DNA from: Candidatus Mesolinea sp. UBA5823
GTDB lineage: Bacteria; Chloroflexota; Anaerolineae; Anaerolineales; Anaerolineaceae
Reading direction: 5' to 3'
Assembly: GCA_002417685.1 (NCBI GenBank)
Contig: DICP01000121.1
Span: 1,737 to 7,587 of the forward strand
DNA: 5,851 nt
Of this stretch, positions 1 through 5,851 are shown piece after piece. Both the position numbers and the translations under genes were made by a program. The first letter of the stretch is position 1. The number at the start of each line of letters is the position of its first letter. Under the pieces are notes generated by a model, which saw only the letters and a list, made by a program, of their open reading frames with translations, searched no databases and was not told where the DNA came from.

Positions 1-2
1 CA

Positions 3-545
3 GAAGCAGGGCTTTTGGTAACCAGTGTGGGCTTTACTTTTCTGCTATTTTCGATACCTGCTGGCTTCATCGGCGCCAAATTTGGGCGTAAAAGAACCAT
101 CCTTACGGGTCTCGCCTTGATGAGCATATCCATCTTGAGTGCGTTTATCATGCCGAGGGATATTCAGGTGCAAACCTACACCACCCTACCACTATTAGGC
201 AATTTTATGAACCTGACAATACTCCTCATGTTAGCTGGTATCGGTTGGTCATTGATAAATATCAACTCGTTACCCGTGGTTGTGGACCTGACCGACCAAA
301 TTCACATTGGCACCTACACCGGACTTTATTACCTTTTTTCCACATTAGCTGCCATCGCTGGGCCAAATATAAATGGTTTAATCATCAAGTTAGCAGGCAA
401 TAACTATGCTTCCATTTTTGTCATCGGGCCCGTTTTTATGTTAGCCGCATTTTTCATGGTCTTAGGAATGAAAACCAAAGAGCCTGGTGATAAATCCCAA
501 ACTACGACATTAAAATCTGAAAGTGATGCCCAACAACTGGAGTAA
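3..545 (+). CDS. MFS transporter, SLC45-like, C-terminal part (5' end outside window)
   Basis: The frame is open to the left edge, so this is the last 180 residues of a longer gene, probably the final five helices of a 12-helix major facilitator. Hydrophobic segments lie at about residues 7-24, 32-50, 69-90, 105-128 and 137-156 of the fragment, followed by a polar cytoplasmic tail rich in K, S, T and Q. Between the first two is a motif A-like loop, GFIGAKFGRK (residues 21-30), which fits the helix 8-9 loop of the second half; the usual Asp of the motif is Ala here. The stretches GWSLININSLPVVVDL and GTYTGLYYLFSTLAAIAGP resemble bacterial MFS proteins related to the SLC45 sugar/proton symporters. 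The substrate cannot be read from this fragment. There is no convincing terminator after the stop, so some read-through into the next gene is possible. Family call is fairly sure, subfamily less so. Confidence 0.85.
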   Translation, partial: EAGLLVTSVGFTFLLFSIPAGFIGAKFGRKRTILTGLALMSISILSAFIMPRDIQVQTYTTLPLLGNFMNLTILLMLAGIGWSLININSLPVVVDLTDQIHIGTYTGLYYLFSTLAAIAGPNINGLIIKLAGNNYASIFVIGPVFMLAAFFMVLGMKTKEPGDKSQTTTLKSESDAQQLE

Positions 546-550
546 ACATC

Positions 551-579
551 TTGCATAGAACCCAATAGCCATGTATACT
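551..579 (+). promoter_or_regulatory. Candidate sigma-70-type promoter for the binding-protein gene
   Basis: TTGCAT (551-556) and TATACT (574-579) are separated by 17 bases. The -10 box matches the TATAAT consensus at five of six positions; the -35 box keeps only the TTG. Transcription would start near 586, leaving a leader of about 55 bases before the ATG at 641. The position just downstream of the previous gene and upstream of a strong ribosome binding site supports it, but it is a pattern match only. Confidence 0.45.
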
Positions 580-595
580 TTAACCAATCGTTAAA
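579..595. promoter_or_regulatory. Candidate operator dyad, 6-5-6
   Basis: TTTAAC (579-584) and GTTAAA (590-595) are perfect inverted arms around a 5-base spacer. The dyad begins at the last base of the candidate -10 box and covers the expected transcription start, a typical repressor position. The arms are short and AT-rich, so chance is a real alternative. A second dyad with the same geometry lies in front of the ATPase gene. No regulator gene is visible in the window. Confidence 0.3.
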
Positions 596-624
596 CCGGG
601 ATTCCGGATATTTACAAAACAAAC

Positions 625-633
625 AAGAGGAGA
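625..633 (+). promoter_or_regulatory. Ribosome binding site of the binding-protein gene
   Basis: AAGAGGAGA lies before the ATG at 641, with 8 bases between the GAGGAG core (627-632) and the start. This strong purine-rich site fixes the start and fits a highly expressed lipoprotein. Confidence 0.8.
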
Positions 634-640
634 ATGAAAT

Positions 641-1684
641 ATGAATAAACGATTTATCACAATAATGACCGTTCTGATCCTTGGTAGTTTGGTCTTGGCT
701 GCATGTGGTGGCACAGCCACTGAGACTGAAGTAACAAAAAAGATCAAGGTCTGCCAAATCACCGATACCGGGGGTATCGATGATAAGTCCTTCAATGCCA
801 CTGCTTGGAAGGGTGTCCAGGATGCCATGGCTCAACTTGGCGTCGAGGGCAAGTACCTGGAATCCAAAGAGGTTGCAGATTATGAGAAGAACTTAAATGC
901 TTTCATTGAAGAGAAATGCGACCTCATCATCACCGTTGGTTTCCTCATCGGCGATGCAACCAAAGCTGCAGCTGAAGCTAACCCCGATATGAAGTTTTCT
1001 ATTGTGGACTACACTTACGATCCCCCAATCCCCAATGTTGTCGGGCAGATCTTCAACACGGATGAAGCAGCCTTCTTAGCCGGTTACCTTGCTGCTGGTG
1101 TGACCAAAACTGGCAAAGTTGGTACCTTCGGCGGTTTGCCCATCCCAACAGTTACCATCTTTATGGATGGTTTTGCCAGAGGCGTCGCCTATTATAACCA
1201 ACTCAAAGGCACCAACGTGGAAGTCTTAGGCTGGGATCCCGCTAACCCTGATGCCGGCTTGTTCAGCAACTCCTTCGATGACCAGCAAAAGGGCCGCGAG
1301 TTAGCCGTCTCTCTGATGGACGAGGGTGCAGATATCATCATGCCTGTGGCTGGACCTGTTGGTTTGGGTTCTGCAGCTGCCATTAAAGAACGCGGCAATG
1401 CCTACCTCATCGGCGTGGACTCCGACTGGGTGCTCACCAGCCCCGAATATGCTGATATCACCCTGACCTCGGTGATGAAACTCATGGATTCCACGACCTT
1501 CCAGGTAATTCAATCTGTAATCGATGGAACCTTCAAGGGTGGTAACGTGGTTGGTACGCTTGAAAATAAGGGTGTAGACATTGCACCGTTCCACAATCTG
1601 GATAGCATGGTACCAGCTGAGCTGAAAGCTGAAATCGAACAGCTGAAAGCTGATATCATTGCCGGCAAAGTATCCGTCAAGTAA
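641..1684 (+). CDS. Bmp/PnrA-family substrate-binding lipoprotein of a nucleoside-type ABC importer
   Basis: The 347-residue protein is a full-length member of the Bmp family (basic membrane protein, PF02608). A lipoprotein signal peptide is clear: basic MNKR, a hydrophobic core to about residue 18, then the lipobox LAAC with the lipidated Cys at 22 and a short polar tether. The mature part opens with the family hallmark DTGGIDDKSFN (42-52), followed by a Trp-Lys-Gly turn. SIVDYTYD (120-127), GVDSDW (258-263) and TSVMK (276-280) sit where PnrA-type proteins place ligand-contacting Asp and Lys residues. The tail PAELKAEIEQLKADIIAGK is a short charged amphipathic helix. The protein should be anchored outside the membrane and hand substrate, probably nucleosides, to the permeases encoded downstream. 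It has its own ribosome binding site and a strong terminator directly after it. Family is near certain; the exact ligand is inferred. Confidence 0.96.
   Translation: MNKRFITIMTVLILGSLVLAACGGTATETEVTKKIKVCQITDTGGIDDKSFNATAWKGVQDAMAQLGVEGKYLESKEVADYEKNLNAFIEEKCDLIITVGFLIGDATKAAAEANPDMKFSIVDYTYDPPIPNVVGQIFNTDEAAFLAGYLAAGVTKTGKVGTFGGLPIPTVTIFMDGFARGVAYYNQLKGTNVEVLGWDPANPDAGLFSNSFDDQQKGRELAVSLMDEGADIIMPVAGPVGLGSAAAIKERGNAYLIGVDSDWVLTSPEYADITLTSVMKLMDSTTFQVIQSVIDGTFKGGNVVGTLENKGVDIAPFHNLDSMVPAELKAEIEQLKADIIAGKVSVK
1620..1653 (+). repeat. 13-base direct repeat at the 3' end of the binding-protein gene
   Basis: AGCTGAAAGCTGA occurs at 1620-1632 and again at 1641-1653, offset by 21 bases, which is seven codons. 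It encodes the two heptad-like units LKAEIEQ and LKADIIA of the C-terminal helix, so protein periodicity plus repeated codon choice can explain it. The same motif returns in inverted orientation in the terminator downstream. Confidence 0.75.
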
Positions 1685-1702
1685 ATGCCGTTCGTTACTC
1701 AC

Positions 1703-1736
1703 AAAACGGGTCAGCTTTCAGCTGACCCGTTTTTTT
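1703..1736 (+). terminator. Strong intrinsic terminator after the binding-protein gene
   Basis: A perfect 14-bp stem (1703-1716 with 1720-1733) surrounds a 3-base TTC loop. The GC-rich core ACGGGTCAGCT is flanked by A's on the left, and seven T's run from 1730 to 1736. It begins 18 bases after the TAA of the lipoprotein gene. It should end most transcripts there, leaving the ATPase and permease genes to read-through or a promoter of their own. Confidence 0.92.
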
Positions 1737-1744
1737 AAATTTTG

Positions 1745-1761
1745 TGGTAAGATAATTACCA
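1745..1761. promoter_or_regulatory. Candidate operator dyad, 6-5-6, overlapping a weak extended -10
   Basis: TGGTAA (1745-1750) and TTACCA (1756-1761) form a perfect dyad around a 5-base spacer. Within it, TGG followed by TAAGAT (1748-1753) or GATAAT (1751-1756) could be an extended or plain -10 element; no good -35 box is present at the right distance. If real, this would be a secondary promoter for the ATPase and permease genes, with an operator on top of it. Arms are short, so confidence is low. Confidence 0.3.
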
Positions 1762-1776
1762 TTAAATTCTATGTCT

Positions 1777-1783
1777 GAAGGTG
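1777..1783 (+). promoter_or_regulatory. Shine-Dalgarno-like site that decides the ATPase start
   Basis: GAAGGTG lies 5 bases before the ATG at 1789. The earlier in-frame ATG at 1771 has only AT-rich sequence without a Shine-Dalgarno match before it. All other starts in the window have a purine-rich site, so 1789 is preferred. Confidence 0.55.
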
Positions 1784-1788
1784 TTCCT

Positions 1789-3348
1789 ATGCCACCTATT
1801 CTAGAACTCAAAGGAATCACAAAACAATTTCCCGGTGTATTAGCCAATGATCATATCGACCTTGAGCTCAATCAAGGCGAGATATTGGTCTTACTAGGGG
1901 AAAACGGCGCGGGGAAAACCACGCTTATGAACATCCTTTACGGTCTTTACCAGCCGGATGAAGGCGAAATCTTCATCCGTGGTCAACGTGTCGAAATTCA
2001 TTCTCCCTCGGATGCCATCCGCGCCGGAATCGGCATGGTGCACCAACACTTTATGCTCATTCCAGTCTTTACAGTAACCGAAAACGTGATGTTAGGAGCA
2101 GAATCCGTCAAGGTGGGGGATATACTCGATCGCGAAAGCGCTGCCAAACGGATCCGTGAGATTTCCACAAAATATAGCTTGGAAGTGAACCCGGATGATT
2201 ATGTCCGCGATTTACCAGTTGGCGTACAGCAGCGCGTCGAGATTATAAAGCTGCTCTTTCGGGAAGCCGATATTCTCATTTTCGACGAACCCACAGCGGT
2301 GCTCACCCCACAGGAGTCTGATGAACTTTTCGAGATTATGCGCTCCTTAGTGGCTCAAGGCAAGTCCATCATATTCATCACGCACAAACTACGCGAAGTG
2401 ATGGAGATTGCCGACCGCATTGTGGTAATCCGCCGAGGTCAAGTTGTCGGAGAGACCACACCGGCTGAAGCAGATAAGAATGCCTTAGCCGCCATGATGG
2501 TCGGGCGGCAAGTGAACCTCACGGTCAAGAAGAAAGAACCTCAACCCGGCGAGTTAGTCTTCAAAGTGGAAAACTTGATCGTCGCTGATAAATTCCAAAA
2601 CATTGTTGTGGATGATGTTTCTTTTGAGATCCGCGAAGGCGAAATCTTAGGAATTGCCGGAGTACAGGGCAACGGTCAAACCGAGCTGGTAGAAGCAATT
2701 ACCGGGCTGACAAAGATTGCGAGTGGCAGTATCACCTTACTGGGTCAAAATATTTCCAATGCGGCACCCCGCAAGATAACCGAATTAGGCACAGCCCACG
2801 TGCCAGAAGACCGTCAATCCGTTGGGTTAGTGCTGCCCTTCCCCGTGGCTGAAAACTTAGTGCTGTGCACATATTATCAAGCTCCCTTTTCCAAAGGCAT
2901 CATCTTGCAATATGACGCTATCTTAGAGCATGCTGAGAAATTAATCAGAGAATTTGATATTCGCACCCCCAGCGCGCTCACCCCTGTTTCCACGCTTTCT
3001 GGCGGAAACCAGCAAAAAGTTATTATCGCGCGAGAACTTTCCCGCCCAATTAAATTCTTAGCAGCCAGCCAACCCACCCGCGGTTTGGATGTTGGCTCAA
3101 TTGAATACATCCATAAGTGCATCATCCAGAAACGGGATGAAGGCTGCGCAGTTTTGCTTGTCTCGCCAGAATTAGATGAAATCTTGGAACTTTCTGACCG
3201 CATTGCAGTGATGTATCGTGGAAAAATACTGGCGATTGTGCCCAATAAGGGCATTTCTAAGGACTATATCGGTCTGCTGATGGCTGGCATCATCCCTGAG
3301 GAACCAATCCAGCTTAGCGGTGAGACTGAAATTGAAGTAACCTTTTGA
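1789..3348 (+). CDS. ABC importer ATPase with two nucleotide-binding domains, nucleoside/Bmp type
   Basis: The protein has 519 residues from the preferred ATG; an in-frame ATG at 1771 would add six (MSEGVP). Two ABC domains lie in tandem, as in ribose/nucleoside-type importers. Domain 1 is complete: Walker A GENGAGKTT (37-45), Q-loop Gln 86, signature LPVGVQQ (142-148), Walker B ILIFDEP (162-168) and switch His 199. Domain 2 is degenerate in Walker A (GVQGNGQT, 291-298, Gln for the Lys) and Walker B (LAASQPTRGLD, 424-434, Gln for the catalytic Glu). It has Pro 460 near the H-loop position but a perfect LSGGNQQK signature (403-410). The usual reading is one hydrolysing composite site and one structural site. 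It would sit on the cytoplasmic face and drive the two permeases. The first permease gene starts 12 bases after the stop. The call is very secure; only the start is open. Confidence 0.95.
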   Translation: MPPILELKGITKQFPGVLANDHIDLELNQGEILVLLGENGAGKTTLMNILYGLYQPDEGEIFIRGQRVEIHSPSDAIRAGIGMVHQHFMLIPVFTVTENVMLGAESVKVGDILDRESAAKRIREISTKYSLEVNPDDYVRDLPVGVQQRVEIIKLLFREADILIFDEPTAVLTPQESDELFEIMRSLVAQGKSIIFITHKLREVMEIADRIVVIRRGQVVGETTPAEADKNALAAMMVGRQVNLTVKKKEPQPGELVFKVENLIVADKFQNIVVDDVSFEIREGEILGIAGVQGNGQTELVEAITGLTKIASGSITLLGQNISNAAPRKITELGTAHVPEDRQSVGLVLPFPVAENLVLCTYYQAPFSKGIILQYDAILEHAEKLIREFDIRTPSALTPVSTLSGGNQQKVIIARELSRPIKFLAASQPTRGLDVGSIEYIHKCIIQKRDEGCAVLLVSPELDEILELSDRIAVMYRGKILAIVPNKGISKDYIGLLMAGIIPEEPIQLSGETEIEVTF

Positions 3349-3349
3349 T

Positions 3350-3353
3350 GAGG
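3350..3353 (+). promoter_or_regulatory. Ribosome binding site of the first permease gene
   Basis: GAGG lies 7 bases before the ATG at 3361, in the 12-base gap after the ATPase stop. It supports that start and translation from a shared transcript. Confidence 0.6.
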
Positions 3354-3360
3354 CCAAACC

Positions 3361-4641
3361 ATGACTGAACAAGCACAAGGAAAAATTGACTTTGGTCAGC
3401 AAGTTCTAAAGGAAATCAACGAACCAACCCCAGAAGGTGAAACGCATAAACGTTCCTTCTGGTCCACTATCTCAATCCCACTGCTGGCTATCCTCACGGG
3501 GCTGATTATCGGCGCAATTCTGATCGCCGCCACCAGCCCAACCGTTTGGGCTGCCTTTAGCGAGTCGATATGGCAGGGTTTTGGGCAGGCATTCACTGAG
3601 ATTGGAAAAGCCTATGGAGCGCTTTTCACCGGTTCGATTGCCGATCCGGCTAAAATCGTGAATGCCATCTCCACCGGCGACCCGCGGGATATCCGTTCAG
3701 CCGTCAATCCCTTTTTAGAAAGTTTAGTCCAAGCCACTCCCTATATTTTTTCGGGGTTGGCAGTCGCTGTGGGCTTTCGCAGCGGGTTGTTCAACATCGG
3801 CGTGGAAGGCCAGCTTTTCATTGGTGCCGCTTGTGCCACATACGTCGGTTATGCCGTCACTGGTCTTCCTGCTTATATTCATATGCCCCTCGCTTTCCTT
3901 GCGGGAGCGCTGGGAGGCGCAATTTGGGCTTTTATCCCAGGGTTACTAAAGGCTAAAACCGGCGGGCACGAGGTGATCAATACGATCATGATGAATTGGA
4001 TTGCCTTCCGCCTGACAGAATGGCTGCTCTCCGGGCCAATGACGCGGCCTGGTTCGGGCGGCATGCCCCTCAGCCCGCTTATCCAAGACACCGCTAAAAT
4101 CCCCCAGTTTTTTGCTTCCCCAATTCGTTTTCACTTGGGCTTCTTCATTGCACTCGCAATTGCCTGGTTGATCAACTGGCTGCTCTTCAAAACTACTTGG
4201 GGTTTAAACCTGCGCACAGTAGGCACAAACCCGCGTGCAGCACGCTACGCCGGGTTGAACACCGATAATTCCATCATGATTGCCATGGCAATCTCCGGCG
4301 CCTTGGCAGGCATGGCTGGCGGCACACAAATCTTAGCAGTCAACCACAGTATGGCGCTGGGTCTTTCTTCAGGCTATGGTTTTGATAGCATCGCCTTAGC
4401 CCTCATTGGCAATAACACTCCAATTGGGGTGATTTTAGCCTCGCTGCTCTTTGGCACCCTTCGCAATGGTGCCACGCGTATGATGGTCGTATCTGCTATC
4501 CCGATCGACATTATAGACGTGATTCAAGCTATCATCCTAATCTTTGTAGCCGCACCAGCTATCATTCGTTCAATTTATCACCTGAAACAACCTAAAGTTG
4601 AAGAAACGCAAGTCTTCCTCAGCGGTTGGGGAGGTAAATAA
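3361..4641 (+). CDS. ABC importer permease 1, nucleoside/branched-chain permease superfamily
   Basis: This 426-residue integral membrane protein belongs to the PF02653 superfamily. It starts with a polar cytoplasmic tail of about 35 residues, then a first helix (about 37-58), then an extended non-cytoplasmic segment (about 60-118) containing AYGALFTGSIADP, a feature of the larger permease of Bmp-type systems. About eight more hydrophobic segments follow, near 119-139, 144-165, 171-195, 204-225, 257-276, 304-325, 340-367 and 380-404. Family marks are FRSGLFNIGVEGQ (139-151) and LRTVGTNPRAARYAGLN (284-300); the latter lies in the cytoplasmic loop expected to contact the ATPase. It should pair with the second permease to form the channel. 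The gene lies between the ATPase and second-permease genes, and its last codons hold the ribosome binding site of the latter. Confidence 0.94.
   Translation: MTEQAQGKIDFGQQVLKEINEPTPEGETHKRSFWSTISIPLLAILTGLIIGAILIAATSPTVWAAFSESIWQGFGQAFTEIGKAYGALFTGSIADPAKIVNAISTGDPRDIRSAVNPFLESLVQATPYIFSGLAVAVGFRSGLFNIGVEGQLFIGAACATYVGYAVTGLPAYIHMPLAFLAGALGGAIWAFIPGLLKAKTGGHEVINTIMMNWIAFRLTEWLLSGPMTRPGSGGMPLSPLIQDTAKIPQFFASPIRFHLGFFIALAIAWLINWLLFKTTWGLNLRTVGTNPRAARYAGLNTDNSIMIAMAISGALAGMAGGTQILAVNHSMALGLSSGYGFDSIALALIGNNTPIGVILASLLFGTLRNGATRMMVVSAIPIDIIDVIQAIILIFVAAPAIIRSIYHLKQPKVEETQVFLSGWGGK
4628..4635 (+). promoter_or_regulatory. Ribosome binding site of the second permease gene, inside the first
   Basis: GGGGAGGT lies in the last codons of the first permease gene, 5 bases before the ATG at 4641. 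Stop and start share one base (TAATG), so translation of the two permeases is probably coupled, which fits equal amounts of both subunits. Confidence 0.8.
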
Positions 4642-5851
4642 TGACTACTACGGCACAAACTATATCCCCAAAAAAGCTTACTGCGATCTCCCCTGCTCGC
4701 AAAATCTCCATGGGGCTCGTTGAAATTATCATTGGCTTGCTGATTTATTTTATCTTCGCTGCCACACTCTCCGCCGATGTGCAAACAGTCTTCGTGATGA
4801 CGCCGGGCGGTTTTGACGTTGGCCAAATGGCGGATTGGGTGCTGCCCGCTCGGCTTTCACTCACCTTCCTGGCAGGGATTTGCATTGCACTTGGCATCTT
4901 CCAGCTGGTCAAAGGTTTTGGCGAAGCCACCAACACAGTGGTGGGCGTGTGTGGATTATTGCTCATCTTTAGCTTCTTAATCTGGCAAGCCAGCGGTAAG
5001 TCGCTTAACTTAGCTGGCATGCTTTCCAGCGCGGTATTGCTGGCAATACCCATTACCTTAGCAGCTTTCTCCGGTATATTGGCGGAGCGCTCCGGCACAG
5101 TTAACATCGCCATCGAAGGGATGATGTTGATGGCGTCAATGATCGCGGCGTTAGTTGGCAGCCTAACGCAAAGCGCTGTTTTTGGTTTACTAGCCGGCAT
5201 GCTCTCGTCGATGCTGCTTGCAGCGATCCACGCTGTTCTGAGCATCAAGTACAAGATCAACCAAGTTGTTTCCGGCACCGTCATCAACATATTCTCCGCA
5301 GGCATGACTGCCTTCATCTCCCAAAAATTCATGCAGGTCAACCAAAGCCTCAATATTCCGCCTATGTTTGGACGCGTGCCTGTGCCGCTCTTATCGCAAA
5401 TTCCTCTGATTGGACCGATCCTGTTCAACCAAAACATCTTTGTTTACTTGATGTTTGCAATCTTGATCATTTTGCAGGTAGCGCTCTTTAGCACCCGCTG
5501 GGGGCTGCGCTTTCGCGCTTGCGGCGAGCACCCCAAAGCCGCAGATACTCTGGGGGTAGACGTGATTAGGACACGCTATATCGGCGTCTTGCTTAGCGGT
5601 TTAGTGGCTGGGATTGCCGGCTCCTTCTTTACCTTAGGTTCTGTCGGGCGCTTCGATGAGGGCATGACCGCCGGCAAGGGCTTTATTGGCTTGGCGGCAA
5701 TGATTTTTGGCAATTGGATGCCAATTGGCAGCTTGGGCGCCGGCTTCCTCTTTGGCTTTGCCGATGCCATCGGTTCTAAGCTCTCCCTGCTGGGCAGCGC
5801 CATCCCACCGCAGTTTATGGCTATGGCGCCTTACCTGATCACCATGATCGT
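4641..5851 (+). CDS. ABC importer permease 2, nucleoside/branched-chain permease superfamily (3' end outside window)
   Basis: The frame opens with ATG ACT ACT and stays open for 403 complete codons to the right edge, so the C-terminus is missing. The core has the PF02653 marks AERSGTVNIAIEGMM (148-162) and FRACGEHPKAADTLGVDV (291-308), parallel to those of the first permease; the second marks the loop that docks on the ATPase. Before this core lie roughly 125 residues with three extra hydrophobic segments (about 24-45, 71-90 and 97-115), longer than the compact second permease of many relatives. Core helices fall near 128-148, 154-175, 178-200, 265-285, 313-333, 347-375 and from 394 on. The protein completes the heterodimeric membrane channel. 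A strong ribosome binding site and the TAATG overlap make the start secure. Confidence 0.93.
   Translation, partial: MTTTAQTISPKKLTAISPARKISMGLVEIIIGLLIYFIFAATLSADVQTVFVMTPGGFDVGQMADWVLPARLSLTFLAGICIALGIFQLVKGFGEATNTVVGVCGLLLIFSFLIWQASGKSLNLAGMLSSAVLLAIPITLAAFSGILAERSGTVNIAIEGMMLMASMIAALVGSLTQSAVFGLLAGMLSSMLLAAIHAVLSIKYKINQVVSGTVINIFSAGMTAFISQKFMQVNQSLNIPPMFGRVPVPLLSQIPLIGPILFNQNIFVYLMFAILIILQVALFSTRWGLRFRACGEHPKAADTLGVDVIRTRYIGVLLSGLVAGIAGSFFTLGSVGRFDEGMTAGKGFIGLAAMIFGNWMPIGSLGAGFLFGFADAIGSKLSLLGSAIPPQFMAMAPYLITMI
5033..5050. repeat. 18-base palindrome inside the second permease gene
   Basis: GGTATTGC (5033-5040) and GCAATACC (5043-5050) are perfect inverted arms around TG. Two weaker inverted repeats lie just upstream: CTGGC-AA-GCCAG (4982-4993) and GCTGG-N8-CCAGC (5013-5030). 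All are within codons of the region before and at the first core helix. No function is evident. Confidence 0.5.

Noticed and set aside
596..607. CCGG-GATT-CCGG as a terminator of the MFS gene
   Set aside because: The stem is only 4 bp and no T-run follows; the sequence leads straight into the ribosome binding site of the next gene.
546..640. Riboswitch in the leader of the binding-protein gene
   Set aside because: The leader is only about 55 bases from the candidate start site, with no three-way junction or purine-riboswitch core that I can see.
404..835. Reverse-strand frames across the MFS tail and the start of the binding-protein gene
   Set aside because: They overlap two well supported + strand genes and the promoter gap, and show no recognisable domain.
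4745..5437. Long reverse-strand open frame opposite the second permease
   Set aside because: It lies wholly across a secure membrane-protein gene, its translation is low-complexity and lacks family motifs, and it reflects codon bias of the opposite strand.
641..5851. Sugar, autoinducer or branched-chain amino acid importer
   Set aside because: The permease superfamily is shared, but the Bmp-type binding protein and the degenerate AASQPTRGLD motif of the ATPase point to the nucleoside-type group.

Overview
The window holds one recognisable transport locus, all on the + strand. It is a Bmp/PnrA-type ABC importer, most likely for nucleosides, preceded by the tail of an unrelated MFS permease gene. 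The protein sequences (for example the TDTGGIDDKSFNATAWKG stretch of the binding protein), the near-50% GC coding sequence and the Shine-Dalgarno sequences before the genes suggest a bacterium of the Chloroflexota, perhaps Anaerolineae. That assignment rests on family resemblance only and is moderate at best.

Layout. Positions 3-545 are the 3' end of an MFS transporter gene (SLC45-like) whose start lies outside the window. A 95-base gap (546-640) carries a candidate promoter, a small dyad and a strong ribosome binding site. A Bmp-family substrate-binding lipoprotein gene follows (641-1684). A strong intrinsic terminator (1703-1736) closes it. The rest of the 104-base gap (1685-1788) contains a second small dyad and a weak promoter-like element. 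Then come a tandem-domain ABC ATPase gene (1789-3348, or from 1771), the first permease gene (3361-4641) and the second permease gene (4641 to beyond 5851). The last two overlap by one base in a TAATG junction.

How the parts work together. The lipoprotein captures substrate outside the membrane and delivers it to a channel built from the two different permeases. The single double-NBD ATPase powers uptake. Bmp-family relatives (Treponema PnrA, and the nucleoside importers of Lactococcus and Streptococcus) carry purine and other nucleosides, so salvage of nucleosides as carbon, nitrogen or base source is the best guess. The internal terminator suggests the binding protein is made in excess of the membrane complex.

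Nothing here looks like a wholly new system. The most interesting details are regulatory. The terminator core is an exact inverted 14-base copy of a repeated motif in the last codons of the binding-protein gene. Both intergenic regions also carry a 6-5-6 dyad near a promoter-like element. I saw no RNA genes, CRISPR arrays, insertion sequences or attachment sites.
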